A stretch of DNA of 56,466 bases from Desulfobacteraceae bacterium UBA2245 (GTDB taxonomy: Bacteria > Desulfobacterota > Desulfobacteria > Desulfobacterales > UBA2245). The notes below the pieces were generated by a model. The model searched no databases. It was not told where the DNA came from and saw nothing but the letters and a program-made list of their open reading frames with translations. Positions 41,467 to 50,694 of this stretch are shown in pieces; position 1 is the first letter of the stretch, and each line of letters starts with the position of its first letter. The DNA lies in the NCBI GenBank assembly GCA_002347265.1, contig DDYB01000019.1, positions 150,105 to 206,570 on the forward strand. Direction: 5' to 3'. A program made the translations under genes and the position numbers.

Positions 41467-43125
41467 TTATAGCACGGCGAAGAGAAAGAATGCCAGCATG
41501 ATGATGCCGATAACGGCAGGGCCGGCATCGCCGGAATACCGTTTGCTGTCCTTTCTGATAGCATGGTCGGGCCAGCCGTGCATGAACTCGATCATTTTGT
41601 CCGTCTTCTCACGGGGAATCTTTGCCGCCAGAGATGGAATCCTGTTGGTGATCATGGAAACAAAGATGAGAACGAAAAAGGAGGCCGGTACGGAAAAGAC
41701 CCCTGGAAACGGCGTCGGTCCATAGGGCGCCGCGGCCAGAACGGGACTCCAGGTAAAGGATGGATGGGCAAATTTGGCATTAAAGAACAGCGCCAGCAAT
41801 CCTCCGGCCAGCATTCCGGCAATCACGCCGTATTTGTTCGCGCCTTTCCACCATACCCCCATGATGAGGGGCGCGGTAAAGACCGAAGCGGAAAGAATGA
41901 TGGCCCAGATCACGCTGGCCAGGGCAAAGGTGGGCGGACTGATGGTGATGAAAATGATGGCCAGGCCGGAAATAAAGATTGTGAAGGGGGCCAGAATTTT
42001 CTTCTGCTTTTCCGTCAGCTCCCTGATACCGCCGATGATGTCATGCGCGATGCCCGTTCCGATCACCATCAGCGCACCCGCGATCGTGGACATGCCCGCA
42101 GCGACCGCTCCGGCCAGAACCATGGACAATGCCCAGTTGCCGACAAATACATCCGAAAGAATGAACAACAGCTTGTCGGCCTGTACCGCCTTGATTTCGA
42201 TACCCTGGGTCTGGGTGTAAATGACGCCTGCAAAACCGGCGGCAAAGGTGAGCACGTTGACGAGACCGATCATAACCAGCCCCATGAGAAAACCTTTCCG
42301 GCCCTCAGCAATGGTTTTGGCGGAGGTGACCCTGGAAAGGTAATGGGGCACTGACATCGTACCGAAAAGCATGGAGAAGAGAACGCCCAGGTACCATTTG
42401 GGACTGGCGGTGTAAAGAATCGAAAAGAACTTGGGGAAAGCCTCCAGCATGGCGGACGTCATGTTGCCGTACCCCCAGAATGGAATCGCCCAGAAACTTG
42501 CGCCAAGAGCTTTGATAATGGCCATAACCGGAATCAGCATGGCGATTACGCAGGTGAACCCCTGAAAGGCCTGATTCCAGGTCACGCCGTACATGCCGCC
42601 AAACGTCACATAGACGACAACGATCAACCCGCCGATAAAAAGGGCCGGCAGGTAGGGAATGTCCAGAAGCAGTTCAAAAACGTGGGCAATCCCTTTCATC
42701 TGACTGACGGCGTACATGATCATGATAAAGATCATGAAGATGACCGAAAGCAGCCGCGCCAAGTTGCTTTGAAAACGTTCGTATATGTATCCGGCCGCCG
42801 TATAGGTGCCCAGACGGCGGATGGGGCCGCTGAAAGCGATAATCATGACCCCGTAACCGATCATCCACGCCTGAGACATGATCAGGAGCAGGGACTGTAT
42901 GCCCCAGATAAATGCCGTAAATCCAATGAATGTGGCCAGGCTCAGGTACGATGAAACGATGGCAAAGGCATTGATAAAAGGACCGACGGAATGCCCGGCC
43001 ATATAATAATCGTCGGAGGCCTTGGTGATGCGCTGGGCAAGATATCCGGTCACAATAAACAGGACGATTAAACCTACAACGGTGACGATGCCGGGTATGA
43101 ACATTCCTTCTCTCTCGAAACCCAT
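41467..43125 (-). CDS. Sodium:solute symporter (SSS family)
   Basis: A 552-residue symporter with about 13 helices. SSS marks: DDYYMAGHSVGPFINAFAI near 38, YVTFGGMYGVTWNQAFQG near 170, the SVPHYLSRVTSAKTIAEGRKG loop near 253, and AAGMSTIAGALMVIGTGIAHDI near 345. It resembles ActP-type carboxylate symporters (acetate, propionate, pyruvate). A small membrane protein is encoded 3 bases upstream, as is common for this branch. Carboxylate uptake fits an anaerobic heterotroph, but substrate is inferred. Confidence 0.9.
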   Translation of the reverse strand: MGFEREGMFIPGIVTVVGLIVLFIVTGYLAQRITKASDDYYMAGHSVGPFINAFAIVSSYLSLATFIGFTAFIWGIQSLLLIMSQAWMIGYGVMIIAFSGPIRRLGTYTAAGYIYERFQSNLARLLSVIFMIFIMIMYAVSQMKGIAHVFELLLDIPYLPALFIGGLIVVVYVTFGGMYGVTWNQAFQGFTCVIAMLIPVMAIIKALGASFWAIPFWGYGNMTSAMLEAFPKFFSILYTASPKWYLGVLFSMLFGTMSVPHYLSRVTSAKTIAEGRKGFLMGLVMIGLVNVLTFAAGFAGVIYTQTQGIEIKAVQADKLLFILSDVFVGNWALSMVLAGAVAAGMSTIAGALMVIGTGIAHDIIGGIRELTEKQKKILAPFTIFISGLAIIFITISPPTFALASVIWAIILSASVFTAPLIMGVWWKGANKYGVIAGMLAGGLLALFFNAKFAHPSFTWSPVLAAAPYGPTPFPGVFSVPASFFVLIFVSMITNRIPSLAAKIPREKTDKMIEFMHGWPDHAIRKDSKRYSGDAGPAVIGIIMLAFFLFAVL

Positions 43126-43128
43126 GGT

Positions 43129-43413
43129 TTAAGTCTCCCTTTCCGCGTTGGCTTTCTGGTTGTCGATCTTCGTCAAGATGAGAATGATCCAGAACATGAA
43201 GAGAATAACGCCCGGGTACGCAATGGTCACCTGGTACCAGAACGGAAACGGGTATCCCCAGATGTAAACGTCCAGAAGGCCCGGGAAAGCAAGCATGAAA
43301 AGCATTCCCATTGCGACAAGCATGCAGATGACACTGCTGGCAACCACGACAAAAAGCTCTTTTTTGTAAATACGATCATTCGCTTCCGTTGCACCCCTGT
43401 TTATTTCCGCCAT
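43129..43413 (-). CDS. Small subunit of the sodium:solute symporter (DUF485/DUF4212-like)
   Basis: A 94-residue protein with two membrane helices (ELFVVVASSVICMLVAMGML and TIAYPGVILFMFWIILIL) separated by a loop with WGYPFPFWYQ. The layout, two helices with an aromatic-rich loop directly upstream of an SSS gene, is that of the small symporter subunits. The stop is 3 bases before the symporter start. Confidence 0.8.
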   Translation of the reverse strand: MAEINRGATEANDRIYKKELFVVVASSVICMLVAMGMLFMLAFPGLLDVYIWGYPFPFWYQVTIAYPGVILFMFWIILILTKIDNQKANAERET

Positions 43414-43789
43414 TATTGAAGCCCCCTCTTTTTTGAAACAGCCCCAGACGCCTGAACAAGGGGCGGTCTCCGGTTAAATTCAGAACAATCCTGTGTTCAA
43501 TTCCATGGCCGTAAATTTAATTTACTACCACTAACACTAATTAGTTTTGAGAAACAAGTAAAAAGCAGGGGCAGTGGGCGTCCGGCTGGATTTTTTTACT
43601 ATTGGATAGTCATCATCGGCCTCAGCAAATCAGGCCGACTCTGTTTTCAGGGGATTTTTTACTCGAAACGCCTTATCGTTGTCAGTATTTCCTGTTTTAG
43701 AAAATATCCAATTAATTGATATTATAAACTATTCGAGAATATCCGCCTCAAAGAATCAGACGCCTCAGATTGTGGAAGCGTTCCGAGGG
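43414..43789. other. Intergenic region upstream of the symporter
   Basis: AT-rich, with a stem CGGCCT/AGGCCG (43617-43622 with 43632-43637, 9-base loop) and no T-run. It should hold the symporter promoter; no hexamer pair was convincing. No gene seen. Confidence 0.45.
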
Positions 43790-44446
43790 TCAGATTCTCT
43801 GGCCGGTTTTCTGCGGGCCTGTGTCTTTTTCCGGCGTCTCGTCCTTCATAAAGCTTCGCAGCATGTCGATGAATTCGTTGATTCTGGGAAGCATCTCGTT
43901 TTCCACCTTGTCCCGGACAATGTTGATGAAGTTTTGAATCTCATCGACCAGGCGGTCCCATTGCGACCTAGACTCCCTGTCTTCGTTGCCCTCCGGTTCC
44001 TTTTCCAGTTCCCCGGAAAACTCTTTGAGGCTTTTTCCCAGATCATCCATATGGGTTTTCAGTTTTTCCGTTATCTGTTCCATGAGCGCCGAGGTTCTGG
44101 TAGTGCCCTGAATGACGCTTCCCGGTTTGATGGGCGTTCCGCCGGATCTGACGCGAATCATTTCAACGGCTTTTTTACCCGGCCGGCCGGAATCGGATAC
44201 GATAAAAAAGCGGGAATGCCCGGTCACGGCGGACTCAAATTCTTTTTCAATCCGCACGGAAACCAGAAAATGGCCCGCCTCCGCATAGGAAACCCCTGTC
44301 ACCGAGCCCATCGGGTTCTTGTCGAAAATCACCCGGCTTTCCTTATCCAGCCCGTCAACGGCATTAAAACGGATTTTGAATTCCAGGCCGCGAGAGCATC
44401 CGGCCAAAAGCGCCCCGCAGAGCATGATCAAAATCAACCTTTTCAT
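43790..44446 (-). CDS. MCE-domain (MlaD-like) lipoprotein
   Basis: A 218-residue protein with lipobox LLAGC (C17) and a short MCE-like domain at about 20-130 (FNAVDGLDKESRVIFDKNPM, GSVTGVSYAEAGHFLVSVRI). The C-terminus is helical and charged. MCE proteins carry lipids between membranes, usually with an ABC transporter. No such transporter is here, and the domain follows a lipid anchor rather than a membrane helix. AGGAGG six bases before ATG 44446 decides the start over a longer frame. It follows the nucleotidase gene by 52 bases. Confidence 0.75.
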   Translation of the reverse strand: MKRLILIMLCGALLAGCSRGLEFKIRFNAVDGLDKESRVIFDKNPMGSVTGVSYAEAGHFLVSVRIEKEFESAVTGHSRFFIVSDSGRPGKKAVEMIRVRSGGTPIKPGSVIQGTTRTSALMEQITEKLKTHMDDLGKSLKEFSGELEKEPEGNEDRESRSQWDRLVDEIQNFINIVRDKVENEMLPRINEFIDMLRSFMKDETPEKDTGPQKTGQRI

Positions 44447-44498
44447 GTTTTCCTCCTGATTCGGGTTGGAACCTCGGATCGCCTGATTACACATAAAG

Positions 44499-46103
44499 CT
44501 AGGGCAGAATCGTCAACCTTCCGTCGGGTTTTTCCGGATTCAGAACGCCGGTCTGCCCGATGGCTTCGGCCAGAATGGAATAAATCGTCGAATACATGCC
44601 TCTGAAATTTTCCCCCGATTCCTTGAACCAGAAATACCCGTCGCCCTCCCGGTTGATCAGAAAATCGTTGGAGAGCACCGTGTAGGTCTGATCCGGATTC
44701 AGTGCACGCCACTCACCTCGAACATCCTGAACTCGAACGTCTGAAACCCGGTTTCCCGCTCGAATCACATGCCATTGGCCCTGGTCGTTTTGGGCAATCT
44801 GCTGCGCGGGCTGATTCAGATCGATCCGGTAGCGAAGCCCCGAAGCATGCAGCAGGCCGCCTTCGCCGAAGCTGGCCGCGCTTCTTTCCAGGATCGGCGG
44901 AATGTCCCGGCCTTTCAGGCTTACAAAATAAACAAGGTTTGAAAACTCATCGATTTCCTGAAGCATCTGATCGGTCACCGGCCCCGGCGGATAGATTCTT
45001 TTGCCCCGGAACGCGCCGGCATTGTTGAACACGATGTCGGCTCTGAATTTTTTTTTCAGAAGATCGTTGATCATGTTGACGACCGGCGATTCGCCCTTTC
45101 TGAGCAAATCGGAAGTCAGATTCCACTCGCTGCCGGTATGTCCCAGAACAATGGCCGGGGGAAAGGCGCTGCGGTACTGATTCAGAATTCCCAGCACCTC
45201 CGGATCCTCGGGTACGGACCCGTCCACCGGAATCAGTTCGTACCGGCTCTGCCCGGGTTCGATTCCGCCATGGGCGTTGACGGCAAGGTCCAGACGCACC
45301 ATCCGGACCCCGCCTTCGCCGGTGTGAACGATCATCGTATTGCCAATGCGCAGCGGGGCGGAAAGCAGATCATGGGAATGCCCGCCGATGATCAGGTCGA
45401 TTCCCGGCACCCTTTCGGCAAGTGCTCGATCCCGGTCCAGCCCGATATGGTTGACAGCGATGATCAGCTTTGCCCCGGCCCGTCTGAGATCCTGCACCGC
45501 CTTTTGAGCCGCCGGAACGTTGCCGGCGTTGAGCTGCACGGGCGCTCCGCTGGTCACCAGGGGAAAATCCTCGGTCATCAGGGAGAAGAATCCGACGGCA
45601 AGCCCGTTCACATTCCGAATGATCCAGGGCCGGCAGAGCCCTTCCAGGGGCGTTTGGAAAAGGTTCAGATCCGTGCACAGGGTTTCAAAGCCCGCGGTTT
45701 TCAGGGCATCGGCCAGGACTTTAGGCCCCTTGTCGAATTCATGATTGCCCAGGGCGCAGAGATCGTATCCGGCGGCGGTCATCAGCCGGAAAATCGCCCT
45801 GCCCCGAAAAACATGGAAATACCGGCCCATCAGGCTGTCGCCGGTGGAGATCGCGAGAACCGGATGTTCGCTTTCTGCGCGGATCTCCTTGATCAGGGAG
45901 GCGATTCGGGCAATGCCGCCTTCGGAAAGGCCGGACGCGGAATCGGAAGGCTCCATCAGCCCGTGAAAATCCCCTGTGGCCAGCAGGGTGATGCGGCGCA
46001 CATCCTGCCCTGAACGAAGGGGCGCCGTGGCACACCCCGCCAGAATGATCAGGGCAATCAATATGACGCTATGGAAAACCCTGGAAACCCGCAATGCCCG
46101 CAT
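44499..46103 (-). CDS. UshA-like 5'-nucleotidase/metallophosphoesterase lipoprotein
   Basis: A 534-residue protein with lipobox ILAGC (C24). Metallophosphoesterase domain: LATGDFHGLMEP near 42, STGDSLMGRY, LGNHEFDKGP near 118, AVNHIGLD, and IGGHSHDLLS near 242. C-terminal 5'-nucleotidase domain: NNAGAFRGKRIYPPGPVTDQ and SNDFLINREGDGY. It should strip phosphate from nucleotides at the outer face of a membrane. The nucleoside transporter gene lies 28 bases upstream, pointing to nucleotide salvage. Confidence 0.92.
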   Translation of the reverse strand: MRALRVSRVFHSVILIALIILAGCATAPLRSGQDVRRITLLATGDFHGLMEPSDSASGLSEGGIARIASLIKEIRAESEHPVLAISTGDSLMGRYFHVFRGRAIFRLMTAAGYDLCALGNHEFDKGPKVLADALKTAGFETLCTDLNLFQTPLEGLCRPWIIRNVNGLAVGFFSLMTEDFPLVTSGAPVQLNAGNVPAAQKAVQDLRRAGAKLIIAVNHIGLDRDRALAERVPGIDLIIGGHSHDLLSAPLRIGNTMIVHTGEGGVRMVRLDLAVNAHGGIEPGQSRYELIPVDGSVPEDPEVLGILNQYRSAFPPAIVLGHTGSEWNLTSDLLRKGESPVVNMINDLLKKKFRADIVFNNAGAFRGKRIYPPGPVTDQMLQEIDEFSNLVYFVSLKGRDIPPILERSAASFGEGGLLHASGLRYRIDLNQPAQQIAQNDQGQWHVIRAGNRVSDVRVQDVRGEWRALNPDQTYTVLSNDFLINREGDGYFWFKESGENFRGMYSTIYSILAEAIGQTGVLNPEKPDGRLTILP

Positions 46104-46131
46104 TCGAAAATCCTTCAGAATGGTTTCGATC

Positions 46132-47388
46132 TCAAAAACTCAGAAAACCCACGATGGCGCCTGTCATAAAGGTGGCCAGGGTTCCGGAGACAATGGATTT
46201 AAGGCCCAGAGACACGATCTCGGAGCGCCTTTCCGGCGCCATTGCGCCCAGACCGCCGATCATGATTCCCAGACTTCCGAAATTGGCAAATCCGCACATG
46301 GCATAGGTCATGATCAGACGGGAGCGCGAGGACAGGGCTTCGGGGGAAAGTCCGGCCATCTGAAGATAGGCCAGGAATTCATTGAGAATGGTCTTGGTGC
46401 CCATCAGACTGCCCGCCTCGAAGCATTCATTCCACGGAATCCCGACCAGCCAGGCCACCGGCGCCATGATCCAGCCCAGCATCCGCTGCAGCGTCAGGGG
46501 CTCGTTCAGAAAAGCAGGAAGCCAGGAGAGGCCCTGGTTGACCAGGCCGACCAGGGCGACCAGAACCACGAGCATGGCGACGACGTTGATCAGGAGCTTG
46601 ACCCCTTCGATGGTTCCGTTGGTGACGGCTTCCATGGAACTATGAGCGGGCGTCGGCGCTGAAACCCCGGCCGCCGTCAGGTCGCCGGACACATTTGGGA
46701 CCATGATCCGGGCGATGCCGATGGCGGCTGGCGCGCTGATGATCGATGCGACCAGAAGGTGTCCCAGGGCGTCCGGAACGGCCTCCTTGAGAATGCTGGC
46801 ATAAAGCACCATGACGGTGCCGGCGATGGTGGCCATGCCGCAGGTCATGAGCGAAAAAAGTTCCGCGCGGCGCAGTTCTCCAAGATAAGGGCGAATGAGC
46901 AGGGGCGATTCCACCATGCCGACAAATACATTGGCGGCCGCGGCCAGGCCTTCGGCGCCGCCGATGCCCAGGGATCGTTTCAGCAGCCAGGAAAAAGCCC
47001 GAACGATTGCCGGAAGAATCCGCCAGTAAAACAGAAGGGCTGAAAGGGCGCTGACCACCAGAATCAGAGGAAGCCCCCGAAAGGCCAGAATATAGGCGGA
47101 ACCGGCATGATCGACGGCAAACGGCGGCGAGGCCCCGCCCAGATAGCCGAAGACAAAGGAAGTGCCCTCCATCGTGGCTTTTTCGAGGGCAAAAACCAGG
47201 CCGTTAAGCACCATGAATATCTGCCGGGACCCGGGAAGTTTGAGCAGAACCAGGGCAAGGACGAGTTGAAGGGTCAGGGCGGCCAGGACGGTCTTCCAGG
47301 CGATCGCTTTGCGGTTTTCAGAAAAAATCCAAGCCATTGCGATCAGCCCCGCCAGGCCCAAGATGCCATGCCCCATCGCTGAAATCAT
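46132..47388 (-). CDS. nupC: CNT-family nucleoside transporter (NupC-like)
   Basis: A 418-residue concentrative nucleoside transporter. Family marks: GMVESPLLIRPYL, MTCGMATIAGTVMVLYASIL, NGTIEGVKLLINVVAMLV, IPWNECFEAGSLMGTKTILNEF and the C-terminal FANFGSLGIMIGGLGAMAP. It is driven by H+ or Na+. The start overlaps the stop of a small upstream gene as ATGA. Together with the nucleotidase it forms a salvage unit. The symbol is by family; the substrate range is unknown. Confidence 0.92.
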   Translation of the reverse strand: MISAMGHGILGLAGLIAMAWIFSENRKAIAWKTVLAALTLQLVLALVLLKLPGSRQIFMVLNGLVFALEKATMEGTSFVFGYLGGASPPFAVDHAGSAYILAFRGLPLILVVSALSALLFYWRILPAIVRAFSWLLKRSLGIGGAEGLAAAANVFVGMVESPLLIRPYLGELRRAELFSLMTCGMATIAGTVMVLYASILKEAVPDALGHLLVASIISAPAAIGIARIMVPNVSGDLTAAGVSAPTPAHSSMEAVTNGTIEGVKLLINVVAMLVVLVALVGLVNQGLSWLPAFLNEPLTLQRMLGWIMAPVAWLVGIPWNECFEAGSLMGTKTILNEFLAYLQMAGLSPEALSSRSRLIMTYAMCGFANFGSLGIMIGGLGAMAPERRSEIVSLGLKSIVSGTLATFMTGAIVGFLSF

Positions 47389-47573
47389 TTTTTTTCCTTG
47401 CTTCCTTCCAGAATATTGCGCATGCGATCCCGTTCGGCAGTCAGCTTGCGAAGCCGGTCTTTGAGCTTTTCAAGCTGTTCGGGACGGGCGGTTTCGATCT
47501 GTTCCCGGACCTTATCGACCTCTTTTATCAGCCGGTACAGCTCTTTTGCGATCAGACGAATCGGCATAACCAT
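47385..47573 (-). CDS. Small coiled-coil protein
   Basis: A 62-residue, highly charged, almost fully helical protein with heptad pattern (IKEVDKVREQIETARPEQL and DRLRKLTAERDRMRNIL). No family recognised. The stop overlaps the nucleoside transporter start (ATGA), so it is a genuine coupled gene, perhaps a partner of the transporter. GGAG stands shortly before the start. Confidence 0.65.
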   Translation of the reverse strand: MVMPIRLIAKELYRLIKEVDKVREQIETARPEQLEKLKDRLRKLTAERDRMRNILEGSKEKK

Positions 47574-47652
47574 TTACTCCGGAAAGGGTTCAAGTTCATT
47601 TCAATGCGCTCGGCATCGATGCGGATCCATGATTGACGATCCGGGGTGGATT

Positions 47653-48105
47653 CTATTTGAATGTTTTTCCGGAATTATCCTTGTCGTTGTTGGCTTTTGG
47701 CCGGTGATAGGCGAGCGCCTGGGCGACGGCCACCCGGTTTTCCCGTGAATCCCGGACATCGACCTCCCAGAGGCTCAGGCTGCGTTTCATGTCCAGCGGC
47801 CGCGCTTCGGCAACAAGGGTGTCTCCGGGAAGCGCCGCGGCCAGAAAATTGATTTTCAGCTCCACGGTCAGCGTTTGAAATTCCGTTGTATTGGAAGCCA
47901 CGGCCACGGCCTGATCCACCAGACAGGAAATCGCCATGCCGTGAGCCCGGTCCAGGGCGTTGAGATATTCCGGTTTGATTTCCAGAGACAGGCGGCTGTA
48001 AGCCAGGTCAAGGGCCTCAAGTTTTATGCCCAGAAAAACCGCCATGGGATCTCCGGCCACGACCTTGCGGGCGTATTCAATGTTTGCATCGTGCGGTTGC
48101 GTCAT
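47653..48105 (-). CDS. PaaI-type hotdog thioesterase
   Basis: A 150-residue hotdog protein with the PaaI signature region LDRAHGMAISCLVDQAVAVASNT (H-G-x-x-x-x-L-x-D), preceded by YSRLSLEIKPEYLN and followed by TVELKINFLAAALPGDTLVAEA. It probably hydrolyses aryl- or acyl-CoA. The catalytic Asp lies in the D of CLVDQA. The C-terminal tail NDKDNSGKTFK is longer than usual. 79 bases separate it from the coiled-coil gene. Confidence 0.85.
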   Translation of the reverse strand: MTQPHDANIEYARKVVAGDPMAVFLGIKLEALDLAYSRLSLEIKPEYLNALDRAHGMAISCLVDQAVAVASNTTEFQTLTVELKINFLAAALPGDTLVAEARPLDMKRSLSLWEVDVRDSRENRVAVAQALAYHRPKANNDKDNSGKTFK

Positions 48106-48302
48106 TTGTTTTCTTCACTTGTTGGCAGGAACTTTTTCTGCTTTTCCTTTCAGCCGCGGCCGGATCACCGGCGATTCCCATGTAAAACAGGCGAAACCGC
48201 GGGCTGCCGTTCCAGGCATGATCCGGCGGTTCGAAGAAAAGCGGCTCGCTTCATGAACAAAAATCCGAAATCCGGAAATGTTTTCACATCCTGACCCTAA
48301 AT

Positions 48303-48357
48303 ATGATAGATGATCAACGGTCGTTTTTTATACTATCATTGATTTTGAAAGTCAAAA
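48303..48357. promoter_or_regulatory. Dyads in the thiE upstream region
   Basis: ATGATAG (48303-48309) mirrors CTATCAT (48333-48339), with TATACT (48331-48336) as a possible -10 inside. A second dyad TTTTGA/TCAAAA lies at 48343-48357. They may be operator sites for thiE or the divergent thioesterase gene. No TPP riboswitch was seen here. The remaining stretch 48106-48302 holds nothing recognised. Confidence 0.4.
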
Positions 48358-48438
48358 CCCACCTCCGGTGCGGAAGGTGAGGCATCGGGAAAATACCGGG
48401 GAATCGGGCTTTCCGGAAAAAGTCATAAGGCGGGCGCC

Positions 48439-49098
48439 ATGAATTTAAAAGATCATTTCATTCACAAACTTTCCGGCATGTATTGCTTTGCCGATACTCC
48501 GGATCTTTGCGACCGGCTGCTTCAGGCCGGCGCCAGAATCATTCAGCTTCGGGAGAAAAAACTGGATGATCAACGGTTCTACGAGCTGGGCCGGGCGATG
48601 CTCGATCGGGTCAGACGTTTCGAGGGCGCGGTTCTGATCGTCAACGACCGGGTGGATGTCGCGCTGAGGCTGGAAGCCCACGGCATTCACATCGGCCAGG
48701 AAGACGAGCACTACCGCCGCGTGATTCAAAAGGCGCCGCCGAACATGATTGTCGGCGTTTCCGTTGACAACGCCGAGCAGGCCGGAATCGCCGAAAACGC
48801 CGGAGCGGATTATCTGGGCGCCGGCGCGGTCTTTTCCACGGCGACCAAGGCGGATGCTCCGGTGATCGGAATAGACGGTCTGCAAAGCATCGTGAATTCA
48901 GTCAAAATTCCGGTGGCCGCCATCGGCGGAATCACTCTGAAGAACCTGCCCCGGGTCATTGAAACCGGCGCCCGGTATTATGCGGTGATATCCGAACTCA
49001 ATTCGGCGCCGGACATTTCCCTGCGTTACCGTGAATTTTTAGAGGTGATCGGCCGGGCCTCTCCGCAGGCCCCCGCTGAGGCCCCGGACAAGAAATAG
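48439..49098 (+). CDS. thiE: Thiamine phosphate synthase
   Basis: Joins hydroxymethylpyrimidine diphosphate and thiazole phosphate to thiamine phosphate. The 219-residue TIM barrel shows IIQLREKKLDD near 33, VNDRVDVALRLEAHGIHIGQ near 68, GADYLGAGAVFSTATKADAP near 131 and AIGGITLKNL near 159. The GGC-rich stretch before the ATG gives a modest ribosome site. The thiC gene follows under its own riboswitch. thiS, thiG and thiD are not in the window. Confidence 0.93.
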   Translation: MNLKDHFIHKLSGMYCFADTPDLCDRLLQAGARIIQLREKKLDDQRFYELGRAMLDRVRRFEGAVLIVNDRVDVALRLEAHGIHIGQEDEHYRRVIQKAPPNMIVGVSVDNAEQAGIAENAGADYLGAGAVFSTATKADAPVIGIDGLQSIVNSVKIPVAAIGGITLKNLPRVIETGARYYAVISELNSAPDISLRYREFLEVIGRASPQAPAEAPDKK

Positions 49099-49136
49099 AG
49101 GCAAACAGCCGCCGGGCGCCTGTATAAATAATTTTC

Positions 49137-49165
49137 TTGATTATCCGGGCGGTTTGTCATACAAA
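49137..49165 (+). promoter_or_regulatory. Promoter of the thiC transcript
   Basis: TTGATT (49137-49142), a 17-base spacer and TACAAA (49160-49165) place the start of transcription near 49172, directly before the riboswitch. Confidence 0.55.
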
Positions 49166-49186
49166 ATTTGAACTTTAGCGCATCAG

Positions 49187-49262
49187 CAGACATTCAGGGG
49201 TGCCGGAAGGCTGAGATCATACCCTTTGAACCTGATCTGGGTAATGCCAGCGAAGGGAAGAT
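49187..49262 (+). ncRNA. TPP riboswitch (THI element)
   Basis: The conserved THI-box parts occur in order: AGGGGTGCC (49196-49204), GGCTGAGATCATACCC (49209-49224), TGAACCTGATCTGGGTAATG (49227-49246) and CCAGCGAAGGGAAG. Binding of thiamine diphosphate should favour the terminator that follows and shut down thiC. Confidence 0.95.
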
Positions 49263-49275
49263 TTTGAATCTTGTC

Positions 49276-49311
49276 AAAAGGCATATCCGGAAAAAAGGAT
49301 ATGCCTTTTTT
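49276..49311 (+). terminator. Intrinsic terminator, expression platform of the TPP riboswitch
   Basis: AAAAGGCATATCC (49276-49288) pairs with GGATATGCCTTTT (49297-49309) around an 8-base loop, followed by T bases. It lies 14 bases after the riboswitch and about 93 bases before thiC, so control is by premature termination. Confidence 0.9.
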
Positions 49312-49403
49312 CAACTCAGCGCAGGCATCTTTGCCCTGCTGAATGCGAACCGTCCGGGCGAGGAAGCGGCCCGGCTGAAATCATAGATGGAGGTAGGATT
49401 CAG

Positions 49404-50684
49404 ATGACGCAACTGGATATGGCCCGCAAGGGTCAAATTACCGAAGAAATGGAAATATGCGCCCGCAACGAAGGGGTGACGCCGGAATTGATCCGCAAAG
49501 GCGTGGAGGACGGCACGCTGGTGGTCGTGCGCAACAAGGTGCACGGCAGCATTCAGCCCCTTGCCATCGGGAAGGGGGTTCGAACCAAAATCAACGCCAA
49601 CATCGGCACCTCGATGGATCATGTGGATCTTGAACTGGAACTGGCCAAGGTCCGCATCTCGGAAAAAGCCGGCGCCGACACCATCATGGACCTTTCCACC
49701 GGCGGCGACCTGAGGGATATTCGAAAAAAAATCATGAAGGCCTCCGCCATGGTGGTGGGAACGGTTCCCATTTACCAGGCCGCGGCCAGAATGCTCTTCG
49801 AGAAAAAAGCCATCGTGGAAATGACCGGCGACGACATGTTCGAGGTGATCGAGGAAAACGGCGCCGACGGGGTGGATTTCATCACGGTTCATTGCGGGGT
49901 GACCCGTCGCAGCGTGGCATGCATCGAGGAACAGGGCCGGGAACTGGGCATCGTCAGCCGCGGCGGATCCATATTGTCCAAATGGATGACCTTCAACAAC
50001 CGGGAAAATCCGCTGTACGAATACTACGACCGGCTCATCGAGATCGCTCACCGGTACGACATGGTGCTGAGCCTGGGGGACGGGCTGAGGCCGGGCTGTA
50101 TTGCCGACGCCACGGACGCCGGCCAGGTTCAGGAGCTGATCCTGCTCGGAGAGCTGACGCGAAAGGCGCGGGCCAAAGGCGTTCAGGTGATGATCGAAGG
50201 GCCGGGACATGTGCCCATCGGAGAGATCGTCGCCAACGTGAAGCTTCAAAAAAGCCTGTGCAACAACGCGCCTTTCTATGTGCTCGGCCCGCTGCCCACT
50301 GACATCGCGCCCGGTTATGACCACATCACGGCGGCCATCGGCGGCGCCATCGCCGGCGCAGCCGGGGTGGACTACCTCTGCTACGTGACGCCTTCCGAAC
50401 ATCTTCGCCTGCCGGTTCTGGAAGACGTGAAAGAGGGCATCATCGCTTCAAAGATCGCCGCCCATATCGCCGACATTGCCAAGGGCTTTCCCGGCGCCTA
50501 TGAAAAGGATCTTCAAATGGCCCGGTTCCGGAAAAATTTCGACTGGCAGGGTCAGATCGATCTCTCCATCGATCCGGAGAGAACCAAAGCCTGGCTGGAA
50601 CGCAGCGAAAGCGCCAAGGAAGAAGGCTGCACCATGTGCGGCGAATTCTGCGCCATCAAGCTGGGCAAAAAGCCGGCCCATTAA
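49404..50684 (+). CDS. thiC: Phosphomethylpyrimidine synthase
   Basis: Radical SAM enzyme making the pyrimidine phosphate of thiamine from aminoimidazole ribotide. The 426-residue protein is the short ThiC form without the N-terminal extension of E. coli ThiC. It has NANIGTSMDH near 64, the active-site EGPGHVPIGEI near 266, and the C-terminal cluster motif Cx2Cx4C (CTMCGEFC, about 412-419). GGAGG lies 8-12 bases before the ATG. Controlled by the TPP riboswitch upstream. Confidence 0.96.
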   Translation: MTQLDMARKGQITEEMEICARNEGVTPELIRKGVEDGTLVVVRNKVHGSIQPLAIGKGVRTKINANIGTSMDHVDLELELAKVRISEKAGADTIMDLSTGGDLRDIRKKIMKASAMVVGTVPIYQAAARMLFEKKAIVEMTGDDMFEVIEENGADGVDFITVHCGVTRRSVACIEEQGRELGIVSRGGSILSKWMTFNNRENPLYEYYDRLIEIAHRYDMVLSLGDGLRPGCIADATDAGQVQELILLGELTRKARAKGVQVMIEGPGHVPIGEIVANVKLQKSLCNNAPFYVLGPLPTDIAPGYDHITAAIGGAIAGAAGVDYLCYVTPSEHLRLPVLEDVKEGIIASKIAAHIADIAKGFPGAYEKDLQMARFRKNFDWQGQIDLSIDPERTKAWLERSESAKEEGCTMCGEFCAIKLGKKPAH

Positions 50685-50694
50685 CGACTGTTCA

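Noticed and set aside
49168..49386. 72-codon frame starting in the TPP riboswitch
   Set aside because: It spans the conserved THI element and its terminator hairpin, so the sequence is explained by RNA structure.
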